A DNA stretch of 64,000 nt, taken from Balanoglossus misakiensis (lineage: Eukaryota; Hemichordata). The stretch lies in the NCBI GenBank assembly GCA_040954595.2, contig CM082589.2, positions 10,788,001 through 10,852,000 of the forward strand, read 5' to 3'. Within the stretch, counting starts at the first letter, position 1. Every line of letters begins with the position of its first letter. The notes below the pieces were generated by a model. That model was not told the DNA's origin and searched no databases. It saw only the letters and a program-made list of their open reading frames with translations. The position numbers and the translations under genes are program-made. This document shows positions 14,130 to 26,156 of the stretch, in pieces.

Positions 14130-17100
14130 AAAAAAACTTACATGATATACAATTGCTTTCGCCAATGTTTGAAAAATATGCTGTCAGTCGCTCTATCTGA
14201 TGAACAGATCGCATCAAGTAAAACATTAGAAGAATTTTCGAGTCTACGCTTAAGATGGGTCCCTGGGATCTTTTTGCTCGTTGCTATGGGCCTTTATAGG
14301 ACATTACACCCCGATTTGGACTAAGCCGTTTTCAGAGTCTAACAAGGGGCTGGTAACTAGTTGAAAATCTGCACGATTGTGAGCGCGCGCCCCCTGACGC
14401 CATTGATATGAAAATTAGCTAGGTCAAATTTCAAAAGCCTAAGGCTTTTTATTCCGTGACCTCAAAAACGAACTTGATACGTATTCATTAGTTGCTTGAA
14501 CCAGGGAAGATCGTGACGGATTTTGTTTTCGAATATTATCGTTGTATCCTAAGATTTCAGCATACCCGTACCACACCTGAAAAAGTCATCGATTTTGGGT
14601 GTTTTTGGACGCACTCTTCCACCGGTATCGCTTCTTAGCACGACGAAAACCGAACAAACGATCCGTCACACTGTGCGGAGGTGCGTTCTCAACAAGCAGG
14701 TCAAATTTGACTGGCGTACGTGGCCTATGAAAAAAGCCTTAGGGATTTTCGTGAACGGTACAAAATCTCTGTGTACAAAACATTGGATTTTTAGCGTTCG
14801 ATCCAGTTACTGTGGTTACAGGACGCGCACGCTATCGCTGACCGCTGCTTTGCCGTATTAGCGTGGCGGCCTATGGCCGGGTGGTAGCTGCCGTAAACAT
14901 ACTCGGACAGGGGGTGTGCACACAATCGTGCAGATTTTCAACTAGTTACCAGCCCCTTGTTAGACTCTGAAAACGGCTTAGTCCAAATCGGGGTGTAATG
15001 TCCTATAAAGGCCCATAGCAACGAGCAAAAAGATCCCAGGGACCCATCTTAAAACTGTACATATTGCGTCTAAAAACTTCACCAAGTGACAATACATGTA
15101 CATGGTTTGTAGCAAACATACCCGATGCACAGCAAAATGGCGGAAGACCGAGAAATCTTCTCCAAACATTATTGTACATAGTTTTAAATTTTTTCATCGG
15201 TTTAACTTTAAAGGATGCCCACAAACTGCAACAGTAAATATTACTACAATATGCCAAAAATAAAACTTTCTTCACATCTTGACTACAATGTTGAAAATGT
15301 CTCAATAGCATGTTTGCTCTTACACAAAATGCTCTTCTCTGTCGTTCAATATCTTCATTATCACAACCATCACAAGATATAACATGGCCCAGATAGGTGT
15401 GTACAGGTACAAACTTTAAAGTGATGTCATTAAGTTTAACCGAAGGAATTCTTTGAACGCTCATATTCTTCCCATTAAAAAGCATGCACACAGTTTTACT
15501 AGAATTATAAATGATATCATAATCCTTGCCATAAATTTCACAAATTCTAAGAAGACGGCGTAGACCCTTAATACTTGGACTGAGTAGAGTCATGTCGTCA
15601 GCGTAACCTAAAGTGTTAGCGCTGACACCACACATGGTACAGCCAACTTTGGCTTTACAGAGTGCATTGATAATATCATCAATGTAGACATTAAAAAGAT
15701 AGGGAGAGAGTACCCCCCTTGTCTTACACCGTTAGAAACAGAAAACAACTCTGAGGGTTCATTACCCCACAACACAGTAAACAATTGATTTCTGTACCAT
15801 TAATATAAAATTCGTACAGCATACAAGGGAACATTCCTGTCGATGTGCTTGTTAATTATAACCAGTTTAAAGTGATTAACTCTGTCAAAAGCTTTTGAAG
15901 CATCCAGAAAACAAGTAAACACTGGTCTTCCATTGCTGGTGTAGTAGCTAATGATTTCTTTAAATGCAAATAAACACAGGTCAGTTGAATGTTCTCGCTT
16001 GAAACCAAATTGTAAATAATGAGAGGTAAGAAACTCCTCACAACGAGAAAGTAAAATATGCTCAAAAAACTTTAGAGAAAAAAGTTGCTAGTGCTATCGG
16101 CCGGTAGTTACTGGCATCACTACAAAGCTTAGTTTTATCCTTAATAATTGGAACTAAATTAACATTGATAGCCTCAGTTGGCAGGTAACCATGAACAATC
16201 ATTGCATTAATACAACAAGTCAAAAAGGGTAAAATAGAGGAGTCTGAGAATTTGAGGTGCTCAGCTAAAATATTGTCAATGCCAGCTGTCTTACCGTCAG
16301 GTAACTTATGTATAGCAGAAATTACTTCGTCTTCAGAAACATACATATCAGAAGAAAATTTAACATACTTCATTTTCTCCTCGATGTCATTTTTACCAGT
16401 CTGAGCCTGGACAGAATTCAAAATATCACTGAAATGCTTGTGCCACATAATTGCAATTTCACTCTCACCAGTCGCTCCACCTACAGTGTCAGAAAGCGGC
16501 GTTTTTCTGCTAGTTTGCTTTCTGACTTCCTCCCAGAAGTCGTTCTGTTTGTGGCAGCGTAAATTATCAGCCATCTTGTCAGCCCTATTTTGATTCTCAA
16601 TCTTTTTACAAGCACGTAAAGCATACTAAAAACGAGCTCTGGAAGATTTCATGGTTTCAAAAAGCGGGCCTTGTTTAGGTTTACCCACATTAACCCATAA
16701 TAAAAACATGGAACGGGCATAGTCGTGACTTTCTTTTACAAAATCGTTCCAGCCAGGCACAACATGAACTTTCTGGTGAAACTTACGTCTAATGGTATCT
16801 TTTGCAGCACAATTCAATGCGTCCACAATACTACTATAACAAGTATCAATTGCCTGTAAATGCGAAGGGTCTGTACAGTTCACATTAGTGCAGAATAACT
16901 CTTCGGATAAATTAATCTTATCAATCTTGGCTTTGGTACAACCGGTGTAGGCGGATATATTCTGCTGTGACAATTTTTTCCAATCAACTCGAAAATTACA
17001 TTGCTTGAAGGAACTACTGCTGAAGCTTTCATCAGCAGAAGTGTTGAAATGAACCTCCATTGAAACAGGAATATGGTCGGAGTCAACAACATTGCAAAGA

Positions 17101-17172
17101 CTCGAAATTGAAAGAACATTGCTATGAGAAATTTCAGTGGTAACACAGTAGTCAATCCAAACTCAGCGTAAT
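14130..17172 (-). pseudogene. LINE ORF2-like endonuclease/reverse transcriptase remnant
   Basis: In minus-strand order: an apurinic endonuclease end with the SDHIPVSM motif (about 17085-17055); a linker containing the AGID motif of the RT region and ASNYRPIALA (16574-16062); FLDASKAFDRVNH (around 15900); VRQGG and LSPYLFNVYIDD (about 15740-15660); and the catalytic YADDMTLLSPS (about 15590). The tail region (15400-15060) continues at 14249-14140 on the far side of the inserted element. Frames change near 16075 (an extra T in a T run) and near 15715 (one base missing after the RQGG codons), and a stop lies in between, so it cannot make active protein. Confidence 0.85.
14254..15048. mobile_element. 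TTAA-flanked non-autonomous DNA element with 128-bp perfect inverted repeats
   Basis: Both ends are bordered by TTAA (14250-14253 and 15049-15052). The inverted repeats 14254-14381 and 15048-14921 match base for base over 128 bp and begin GATGGGTCCCTGGGATC. The 539-bp interior has no recognisable coding sequence. TTAA target duplication is the hallmark of piggyBac and Kolobok transposases. The termini differ from those of the piggyBac at 57959, so another family probably mobilised it. Removing the element plus one TTAA joins the LINE frame across the site, which confirms the insertion boundaries. Confidence 0.92.
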
Positions 17173-17205
17173 TCAATAAAACGCCCTAACACAGCCTGAA
17201 CTCCG

Positions 17206-18250
17206 ATAATGTGTTGTCCCAAAATTCATTCCGTGGAAAATAATCTCTGGTCTGTTTACGTATTTCAGCCGATTTTCCAAGGACTACTGCAACCCGCCAG
17301 AAGTGAGTAGCCTGCTAATGAGATCTCCACAACATAACGTAATGACGGTCAAAGTCCGATGCCCCAGTGTCCGTCCTCAGCCCACCAAAAAAAGCGAAAA
17401 AATATTACAAAAATCTTCTTCTCAAAATCGACGTGGCCTAGGACCTTGAAATTTGGCACAGGGGATTTTGGCCACATGGTCTACAAAAATCGCGAAAAGA
17501 CTGTACATGCCCCCATTAACGTGCAAATTAGGTCAATTTGAAAATTTCGCTCGATTATAGCAACAAAGTCACGTGACTAATTACAAATTCAAAGGGCTGG
17601 TGCACCAGTACTATGGGCCCCAACCACCGTGCCAAATTTGGAAGGCGCACCTGCCGGAATTTCAGAGAAAAACGGGCGCAAAAAAACGACTCAAGAAGAA
17701 AGAAGACAAACTCCAGCAATAACAGAAGGGGACCAAGAGCCCTCAGGCGCTCTTGGTCCCCTAAATATGGGACTAAACTTGACAGATACCCGGAATATTT
17801 TCCTATTCAGGATACCTGGTTGCATTTCCACCTAAAGGCGTCCTATTGGCGTGGAAATTGTATAACTTGAAATCGTTTGACTGGGTGATAGGTATTAATA
17901 TCTTATGATGTTATAAAACACTTGGCTCGCCGAAGGTATGGACCGATTATAGCGTCAGTCGTGTCATACAATCTATATGAACGTCATGGGTCAATAAACT
18001 TGATGGTCCAATAAAATTCAATGGTTAGTAAAACTATTGTGTCCAATGTCTGCAGAGTATACTGGCTGCAACATGTGTATGAGTCAGGATTAATGTCTGT
18101 AGCCATCAACCCAAAAGGTGAACGTCCTATTCTCACTAACTTAAATAGGTTTTGCGACCTAGTTGAGTTATAAAAACCTTATGATAAAGTCGACACAATT
18201 TCAAGATGACGATGTGCAAATGAGAGTTCATAAGCTAAAGTAAAGTTCAA
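17206..18250. other. Anonymous non-coding stretch
   Basis: It holds the right partner of the diverged repeat (17236-17370) and a 14-bp perfect hairpin (17727-17762). No exon-like open frame with splice sites, tRNA or recognisable mobile element is apparent. Short open frames such as 17613-17870 overlap one another and resemble no family I know. Confidence 0.5.
17727..17762. repeat. Perfect 14-bp inverted repeat with 8-base loop
   Basis: AGGGGACCAAGAGC at 17727-17740 pairs with GCTCTTGGTCCCCT at 17749-17762. GC-rich stem and short loop. Nothing around it indicates function. Confidence 0.8.
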
Positions 18251-18503
18251 TGAATTCTATACAAAGTTCAAAAAAGATTGTTTACTAAAGGAAGACATGA
18301 AAAAACTGATATCGTCTCTTCATATTCGTACATGTCCAACTGTTGTGATTTGACCCCTCCCCCCCCCCCCAGGACATGGTACATGAAGCTATTACTTAGT
18401 ACACACTTAAACAATTGGCATTTGAAGTGCCTTGCTTGACAGTGTTTAATGCGGTGGTCAGTTGCGTTTATCTCTCGCCACTTCATGCATCATGTCGCCT
18501 TAA

Positions 18504-18803
18504 AGGGGCAAACTCTCTCTCCCGTCGCCCTTTTCTATTAATAATGTTTGATACAAGACACCGTTTATATTAATGGGCATGTGTATATGTAGTGAATGAA
18601 CGTTCAACCACACACAACTTCCATCCTGCTTGTATGATATGAGAGTAAAAACTCGCCCAAAATGAATAAATGGTAGAGACCGATTTTTCAGTTTGGCGAG
18701 TTTTCGCTCTCGTGTCAACATGCGGGATGGAAGGTGTGTGCGGTTGAACGTTGCATCACTATATATCCACATTTACATTAACATAAACGGTGTTTTGTAT
18801 TGT
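18504..18803. mobile_element. Foldback MITE family A, copy 1
   Basis: Preceded by TTAA (18500-18503), then AGGGGCAAACTCTCTCTC. It contains the family landmarks AATGTTTGATACAAGACACC, CGTTCAACCACACACAA and GGGATGGAAG, with the second half inverted relative to the first. The right terminus is eroded where it meets another dispersed repeat near 18800. Confidence 0.75.
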
Positions 18804-19075
18804 CATTTCTTTTAATCGTGGATTTTCGTTTCTGATTTGTATGTATAATGAAAATCCATTTTGGGTCACTGCACTTGTTTTCGACTTTAAACAAGGCCGT
18901 GAATTTAGTCGATAATTGAAGAAAACTGCTGACGGTCAGCATTTTCTACCAATGGTTTGCCTATGGATACAATATTGAACAAAGTTTATCTCAAAATAGA
19001 CCGTGGTCTTTATTTTGATTTGTCGGAGCTATGTGTAAAATTTCCTGAAAATGACAATAATAGAAGGGAGTTTTC
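18800..19075 (+). repeat. Dispersed repeat R, copy 1
   Basis: Shares TTCTTTTAATCGTGGATTTT, TATGTATAATGAAAAT, GAATTTAGTCGATAATTGAA and TGGTTTGCCTATGGA blocks with 36840-37000 (same strand) and, inverted, with 38035-38400. No coding content. Probably an old mobile-element remnant; class unknown. Confidence 0.65.
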
Positions 19076-19192
19076 TAACTATTCTCCATGTACTCCTATG
19101 GGAAGAGACACAGGCGCACAGTTTACCAGTTGACGTTCTGCGCGTACATCATTGAGTGTACTGGCAGCTAACTTATTGTTTATTTGTAACAG

Positions 19193-19250
19193 CAATTGGA
19201 TCTTGGAGCACTGTTTGGAACACCCTTTGTGAAATATGAATGTCCAGAAG
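19193..19250 (+). CDS. Exon: CTLD lead-in
   Basis: 58-base exon between TTTGTAACAG and the strong donor GTAAGT. It reads LDLGALFGTPFVKYECPE and ends in phase 1; joined to the next exon it gives ECPEGYQLRGASCYK, the usual start of a long-form C-type lectin domain. The extra N-terminal cysteine is in ECPE. It is short enough to be missed by ORF-based prediction. Earlier exons with start and signal peptide were not found. Confidence 0.65.
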
Positions 19251-19591
19251 GTAAGTTGAATTGACCCTAGCCCTTTCACCAACATGGTTCAGTCAAAACC
19301 AATTGTTTTCTATGGTAATGTTGGACCTCTAAAGAGGAAACGGGGGGGGGGGGGTGATGAAAGGTTTAAGACTTACAGATCACAACTTAAATAGCCATTC
19401 AGAAAGAGGCTTAGAGTGGAGTATCAAATCGGACGATACCACTGACTGGTGGAGGAAGACAAAATAAGCAAACTGAGTAGATGAGTGCTCAGATTTCTTC
19501 AGAGGACCAAACGTTTCAAAGAATTATACGTGACAATCCATGCCTGGTCCGTCAGTAGATATAAACAGAACATTGTGGCTGTATTCATTAA

Positions 19592-19882
19592 AGGGACAAA
19601 GTCTCTCTCTCGCTGCCCTTTTTCCATTAATTATGTTTGATACAAGACTGCGTTTATATTATTCTACATGTGGATATAGTGAATCAACGTTCAACCATAC
19701 ACACCTTCCACTCCGCCTGTATAGACACGAGAGTTTTAAAAAGTCGCCAAAATGAATAAACGGTCTCTACCATTTATTCATTTCGGGCGGGTTTTTACTC
19801 TCGTATCATACAAGCGGGATGGAAGTTGTGTGTGGTTGAACGTTCATTCACTAACATAAACGGTGTCTTGTATCATGTCCCT
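19592..19882. mobile_element. Foldback MITE family A, copy 2 (TTAA target duplication)
   Basis: TTAA at 19588-19591 and 19883-19886 flank AGGGACAAAGTCTCTCTCTC at the left end and a matching inverted GTCCCT at the right. The arms are long and fold on a loop of AATGAATAAACGG-type sequence. The TTAAAGGG terminus fits the Kolobok/T2 MITE pattern. Confidence 0.85.
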
Positions 19883-19949
19883 TTAACACTTTTGAAGCAT
19901 TTTACTAATGCTAACATGACTAGACCAATTGAATGATGTTACATTGCAG

Positions 19950-20031
19950 GTTATCAACTCAGAGGGGCGTCTTGTTATAAAGCGGTACCTGACAAACAAT
20001 CAGCTGGCAACGCTGAAAATACCTGTCAGTC
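19950..20031 (+). CDS. Exon: CTLD first part
   Basis: 82 bases between ACATTGCAG and GTAAGT, phase 1 to phase 2. Reads GYQLRGASCYKAVPDK then an NAENTCQS end, with the first two canonical CTLD cysteines (SCY and TCQ). The split Ser codon (TC plus A) continues exactly in phase into 25590, across a 5.6-kb intron. Confidence 0.8.
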
Positions 20032-20659
20032 GTAAGTATGAAAGTATACATCATTTGAGTAGAATTTTATGGGAGATCCTAACAAGGCTTGGACATGTCA
20101 CGCACAAATACAAAGGGCGCGTATAAAGACAGACAAAACCTCGCTTAGTGTGAGGTGTTCAGCGATTGCATCTGATAAGTCGAAAATGCTTGATCACGTG
20201 TCATGTTCAGTTGGGAAATTGGATATGTCTCAGGCCAAAAAAACTAATATGTGCTATTCCGATTACATGGTTTTCAAAAATAGGGTAGGTAGAAAGGGAC
20301 ATTTTTTTATTTTTCAATTTTTTTATATCTTTGGCCGTCGTAGTGTAGAAGAATGACATCATAGTTCTTGCGTGATTCTCGCAATTTTCATGAATTGTTG
20401 TATATTTGACATCGTTATTTTTACTTCCGGTTTACGAAGATCTAAACTGTTTTGGGTCGGCGGGCTAAAATTAGGGTAGTTCGGGTAATCGTTATGACAT
20501 TGGGAGCTACGGCTGCAAAGCCATGTGTCTCGTGCGAAAAGGGCCCTTAACCTTTTGCAATATTTAACAGCAAACAACAGACAGTTTTGAGAATAAAAGG
20601 TTTCCGTCGTGTCTGACTTTCATATCGCATTAATAGCATATCCCTAAATTTAAAGAAAT

Positions 20660-20880
20660 TAGGAGAGACAGAGTGAAACAGGCAGAGTGGCAGACAGACA
20701 CAAGCAGACAGACAGAGCAACATTCATCAGTAGAGACACTCATCGGTCGCTCGCTCGCTCGGTCACTCACTCTCTCTCTCAGAGAGAGGGGGCAGACAGT
20801 CAGACAGACCGACGTTGACAGACAGTCAGTAAGTCAGTCAGCCAGTTAATCAGTCAGTCAGACGTCAAAGACACAGTGAC
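20660..20880. repeat. Simple-sequence region (GACA/CAGT/CTCG-rich)
   Basis: Imperfect runs of CAGACAGA, TCGCTCGCTCGCTCGG, CTCTCTCTCTCAGAGAGAG and CAGTCAGTCAG follow one another. It is low-complexity intronic DNA. Confidence 0.75.
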
Positions 20881-23423
20881 ACAAACACAGCGAGGGAGAC
20901 AACAGGACCTTTCATGCTTAAACCCCTGTTCTTCTGTTATAAACTTTGAAAACCGTTCGTTTTCAGACTGCAGATTGCTCGAATAACGCGACACACTGCC
21001 GAAACAATAAAACAAATACTAGTGGGAGCTCATAAAATAAAATCGCTCAACCATTCCGTCGTCCTGAGTGACCTCAGCCACATTAATTCCGACGTCTTTT
21101 TAGGGTCATGAAAAAAGTCACAAATAAGGTATTTCCCCTAGGTCCACCTGAAGCAAAAAGTTTTCGTTTCGACTCCATCATTCCGAATAGTAAGAAAGCA
21201 ACAAAATTGAAAAGACAGATGTAAAATGCACTCTCTCTCACGTGGTAACGTTTGTAACTATGGCAATCACGGTACGTGTTCAGTACACAGACAGGGAGAA
21301 AAGTTTCTCCATGCAATACATGTGTTCAGTAAGGTTTGACCTTGGTTTTACTTTGTACCATGATCGCCGCTTTCTAAGCATGGATGAACGACGGCGGTCA
21401 GACCCAATCGAACCCTTTCATGTCAGATGACCACGGTATCTCCACTGTGAGATGACATTTGACAAACCATTTGATTTCAACAAAATCTTCGCGTCGTCAA
21501 CGCGTCGCATACCAGTCGCATATCGGTATTTACCCAATCATAAAAGTTGGAAATTCGGGAGACTCGATCTGCAACCAAGTTGAGAGTAAATTTTGACGTT
21601 TGACTATTGGCAAGTAAACAGGTTACACAATGACTTGTCGGTTTTTCCTCCGTCATGGTCGTTCTCGACCCAAGTCCCCCCTCCCAATGTCCTTCCTTGA
21701 CATTTAGACACACCTTGCGGTATGACCTTGGTGGTCATGTGCAATTAGTTTTCTTGTATAAAAGCTTTTCATGCCGGGGTAGACGACTTGTGCGTGGATC
21801 ATCAACATTTCAGTGATATTTCAACGCAAAGTTTTAGCAATATTAAGAAAACAGGTAGTGAGGTGTCAAATGCATATCAATGTACGAAAATTAGGTCAAG
21901 CCACCCGACAGCAACCGCTTTCACACAGTGTCGGACGTTGCACGGAATGTGAAACGTTACACTGCTTCGGCCGTTCACATGCACCTGGGCGTGGGTTTGA
22001 TTGATGGTCAAACGCCCCCACTTACTTTGGGCGTTTTCAATGGTAAATGTGTCGTATTGATCGAAACCTTGCCGTAAACACATTTTTTTTGCTGAATCAA
22101 CATTCAGAGTTCAGCCGTCTAGTTAACGAAGTATTGAAGTAAGCCACTTGTTCATCATTTTTTGTCTGTCAAACGTGTTTATTCGGACAGGGACCGGCCG
22201 CCAATGAGGGGTTTAGGGAGCCCACACGTACACTCTGGTACCTGGACAATTAACATAGACATGTCGTGTGTACCGTCCGGTTCGAAAAGATTGGTTTAAG
22301 GTAGTCCTGGTAACAGTCATCCTAACGAGGCCAGGGGAGGTCTCCAAGGGCGAAATAAACATAGCTACCGATGACGAGTCGAATTCGAATCGGACGATGC
22401 TTGTTCATAAAAGGCACAGACATAAAGCTTCGAAGTTTTTTGTCTGTGTAGTAAAGATACGACTAATCAGCCTATAGTGTAACCGTAGACCCTGGAGAAA
22501 TACCAGAGCACAGCACAATGCAGCAAATGGAGTGAAACAAGAACAAAGCTTAGTCTCTGCCGCAAACAAAGCTAAATCACATATTGACACTCCAAATAGA
22601 AGCAAGACAGCCGGGGGGGGGGGGGGAGGCACAGTTGTAGATCGCGGTGTTGACCCGCCCCTTCCACATCCTGTAGATGTTTGTGCGTCCAAGGCATTTT
22701 TGATAAAATATAGACTTTTGTTTTTAGCTCGAGTGTGGCCTAAGTATATCACCGTTCACACGAAAAATGTCTGTCTTTTTCAAAACGTTGTATTATACTT
22801 CTGTGTAATTTGAACTCTAATACAAGTGACAGTATTAGAGGACAGATTTGGCACAGACAAAATTCGTATTAACAAACCACAGAGAAAACGTCAAAATGGA
22901 GCGATTTATAAAATGATCAATTCCACGAGTTTGCAAATTAAAGTTAAAGAGATACAGTTTCATTGGGTGGATCACTATCCTAGAGCGGTCTGGAAGCATG
23001 GGTGGATTTTTACCTGGTGTTTGTTTACCTGGTAAAAATAGGCTATTGTTCTCCCCTGCTTTTCATAGCGGATTTTTTAACACGTCTCCTCGAGATCAAA
23101 CATTAATGAGCGATTAAAATCGCTTCGTATACTTTTTGTGGGTCGAGTTGTGTTTTTCGTTTTATTTGGTCATTAATTCGATCAGAATGGATTGTTTATT
23201 GTTGTATTGTTAAAAGCTTGGATTTTATGTTTCAGTTGTGCAGAGTGCTTAAGTATGCTCGACTTGCGTGGCAATTCTGCATATTTGGAGCATTCTTTGG
23301 AATTTAATTGATTTGGACATGAGTTTGTTGTTTGGTTGGTCATGGAACAACACGTGACATTGTCTGCATGACATTCTTTAGGGTGTTCCAATTCTGTAAA
23401 TGACATGAGGTGGTTACATAGGA

Positions 23424-23557
23424 CCATATATGGCTGAGATGAGAACATATGGCGGCGCTCTTTTTTCGCGTGTGCCACCCACTAAAAATCTGTGATTGGC
23501 TACATCTCAATTTGCCATGGTAACTATAGCTAATTTTCCATAGGTGACCGTATACCT
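23424..23557 (-). mobile_element. MITE family D fragment
   Basis: Matches 38655-38839 in inverse orientation: CCATATATGGCTGA, ACATATGGCGGCGC, ATCTGTGATTGGCTA, CCATGGTAACTATA and GTGACCGTATACCT. TTAA (23558-23561) follows the right terminus. The other end is diverged. Confidence 0.65.
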
Positions 23558-24539
23558 TTAATTGCCTGTTGGTACTAAACAGCACTCTCCCCGAGTCTAG
23601 TGAAACATCATTTTGGGGGATCTGGATTTCGTGTTCATTATTGCGTGACTGATACGGCGGGTATCGATTGGAATAGGCCCTATCGTTAAAATAGAAGTTC
23701 ATTCTTGTCGGGCGACCCAGGAAGGCATAAGCTTGACGTGCCTAAAGTTTGTCGGACATTGTTCGACCATCACGGCTGCAAATTGGTTTAAGTTCGACCC
23801 TGGGCCCGGTGTAGCCTGCTCCAATAGAAATGGAGAAATTAAGTATAAGGCAACAACCCGAATGTGCCACTTTTTCACTCACAGCATCCCTATAAAACCA
23901 CAGTAAGTGATAAAACAAAAGGTTAGGTCGACTTTTCATGTCCTTATGCGCATGAAAAGAAAAGAATGAGACAGGGTCAATGAAGTCTAGTATCGTGTCT
24001 TCGTGCACACGAAGACGCCCGAGCCGTTCATCATCATGGTATTCCTCGTGGAATCTCTTGGCAAGTGCATGGCGTGTACCGAGTCAGAACATGTAAATAC
24101 TGACTTCTGCCATAGACGTACCAGGTGCTTCGACGAGTTGGCCTTCGGCATTGTGGTTTTTTGGCTTTTCTAGTGAAGCCGAAGGCCAAAACCAAGGACC
24201 GTGACTAAACTGAAAAGCCCCCACCCCCCCATCTCCCCCCCCCCCCGCCCTCACCAGTTTTTGTAGTAGATATGTTCTTCATGCCTACCCCAATTCTACC
24301 GCTGGCTGCGCTGTCACAGTGACCTCAAGCCAGGTCAAATTTGAGCTAAAAGACAAGTTCCGTCTACATACTCATGAATATTTCTTGGTTTCTTCGCGTA
24401 TAAACTCAGGAATACTATGCCCCTGAAGCCTCGGCTGGCTTTGATGCACGTTATCATGTTTTAATTAGTCAAAGACCCACGGTAGCAAAGTAGGTAATTG
24501 TCTTTTTTTCACGCGTATCCTTTGGTCATATATTCTGCC

Positions 24540-24855
24540 TTGCTGCAGTTTGCAGCCCCTCCATCTCCCCTGAACGAGTTTTGGTTTTGCCGATTGAAGT
24601 TGAATAACTGGGGAAAACGTAGGCAAAATCGACAAATACCGCGACATCCTTTGCCAGGTAAGCGCTGTATGGGTTCCGGGACCGATTTGGCGAAAAAATT
24701 GTGGAAAATTGTGGACTGGAGACGTCTGGAGTGTAGAAATTCGCTCCGGGCCCAAATCCCGGTCGCTCGTTGTGCGGTTTAGAATAGCTGGGACCTGCAG
24801 CCCCGCAAAAACAAAAATCGTCCAGGGGAGATGGAGGGGCTGCAAACTGCAGCAA
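24540..24855. repeat. Foldback element with 33-bp perfect arms
   Basis: Arms 24540-24572 and 24823-24855 are exact reverse complements (TTGCTGCAGTTTGCAGCC at the outer end) and similarity continues imperfectly inward. The interior is about 250 bp. Probably a MITE; no target duplication was identified. Confidence 0.75.
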
Positions 24856-25589
24856 CCCCCAGCCCCACATTCGCTGATATAATTGTCACGTTCCTCGATA
24901 GTTATTATAATTTTTAGTTAGAGACGGCCTTGTAGACTCGGAATTGTAGACTAGCGACGGCTCAGCTGGCATATCGTACCACTTTTTCTGTTACATTGCC
25001 GACCGGCCCGGCGCAACTACCGAGGAAAGATACGGGTGTGCTCGTGGGAATTGTCAACTACCCGTTCATCGTTCGACTGCTCAACACAGATCATTGATAA
25101 CACAATGTCACATTTCGAACTAATTTTGAAATTCTGGATAAATTCTCCAAATATCCTGTTAATCTGGGATTTTCTTCCATCACCTTGATGCAACTGTATC
25201 AGAATTTGTCTTTTAAGTTTATTCACACCAAAAAAAAACAACAACAGCCATTTCCTGGAAATTGTCATGTTTTCTCTAAAAGAAATAAGCTGAACTTTTT
25301 TATTCAAAGGAAACGTTCAGCAAATTTTTTTCTCCCCAAAATTCAGGTGAATTTTTCACAGATTCTTTTTTCCCAGAAATTCTGCCGAAATCTACACTAA
25401 TCACACACTTATTGGAAAGGTGTAACACAAAATATAGACTTTACAAACAAAAATCTAATGTTATACATTTATGAACCTCTTATTCACCAATATTAAATGT
25501 TTTCAAAGAGGAAATGTATTATTCACGGACTGGAATTTCGAAATTAGTTTGGAACATGTTTGATGTGTTATAAATTGGTTTATTTTCAG

Positions 25590-25708
25590 ATTTTATGGTG
25601 GGCACTTGACAGTAATTGAGGGTTATTCTGAAAATCGTTATGCTGGAGCAGAGATTGTAAACCAGATTGAAGAGACTTCCAATGAAACAGCGAACCATGG
25701 TTGGATTG
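25590..25708 (+). CDS. Exon: CTLD middle part
   Basis: 119 bases after TATTTTCAG, ending at GTGAGT, phase 2 to phase 1. Reads FYGGHLTVIEGYSENRYAG onward to NHGWIG. GGHL and the WIG motif are core C-type lectin landmarks (strand and helix 2 region, then WIGL-type motif). It joins in phase to both neighbours. Confidence 0.9.
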
Positions 25709-26156
25709 GTGAGTGTGTCTTTTAACAGTGTTTGTCAGTGTTCCCAAATAATTTGTGGGTGTATCAAGTGTAAAAAATAACTGGTTTTGGAATTTGACAG
25801 TTTACAAGTAAGCACTGCATAGTAACACTTGAATGATAATTGTCTCAAGATGGTAATTGAAAAGCCTATTTTTTACATCTCAATAACCTCACAGAATCTT
25901 GCTATTAAGTGACTCTGTATGCAGTTTTTCATCCAGATGGAGGGATGAGGGAATTCGCCCACTGTCAGCATGTTGGCACCCCCCTAGAAATTTGTCAAGG
26001 GGGAAATGGTGCCCCTTACAGACTCAGCGATGTCACTCATTCCCCTCCTTGCAAGAGTGCAACTATTCAAGCAAAGGGGGACATATACCCCCCCCCCCCC
26101 CCATCCTGGATGAAACACTGCTGTATGCATCTTCTTTCTTTATTTCCATTTTATAG

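Larger units (their letters stand above)
14026..17205 (-). mobile_element. 5'-truncated non-LTR retrotransposon (LINE), dead, interrupted by a TTAA element
   Basis: Read on the minus strand, the element starts inside the endonuclease domain near 17170 and ends near 14026 with an AATAAAG(AATTATT) type simple-repeat tail, as in many CR1/L2/Jockey-group LINEs. The reverse transcriptase motifs are visible but in different frames. The 5' limit is approximate because no clear target-site duplication is seen. A 795-bp element sits inside its 3' third. The clade assignment (CR1/L2-like) is inference from the motif style and tail. Confidence 0.85.
20032..25589 (+). other. Large intron in the CTLD, no gene seen
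   Basis: Contains simple-sequence tracts rich in GACAGACAG and CAGTCAGT (about 20660-20880), a run of 14 G at 22613-22626, a MITE D fragment (23424-23557), a run of 12 C (24235-24246) and a foldback at 24540-24855. A TATAAAAG motif at 21757 is isolated. Open frames here are short and unconvincing. Confidence 0.6.

Noticed and set aside
14595-14861. 88-codon frame inside the 795-bp TTAA element as a transposase fragment
   Set aside because: No catalytic motif or similarity to a transposase is recognisable, and the element is too short to be autonomous.
21757-21764. TATAAAAG as a promoter for an LTR element or gene
   Set aside because: A lone motif in an intron. No LTR pair, primer-binding site or downstream coding region was found.
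24465-24870. Overlapping frames on both strands near 24.5-24.9 kb
   Set aside because: They mirror each other because of the foldback arms; no exon signals or known motifs.
13440-26102. Runs of 12-15 C or G (13440, 18359, 19342, 22613, 24235, 26088) as regulatory G-quadruplex sites
   Set aside because: Single homopolymers in introns and repeats, lacking the spaced G-run pattern and any promoter context; length may also reflect sequencing error.
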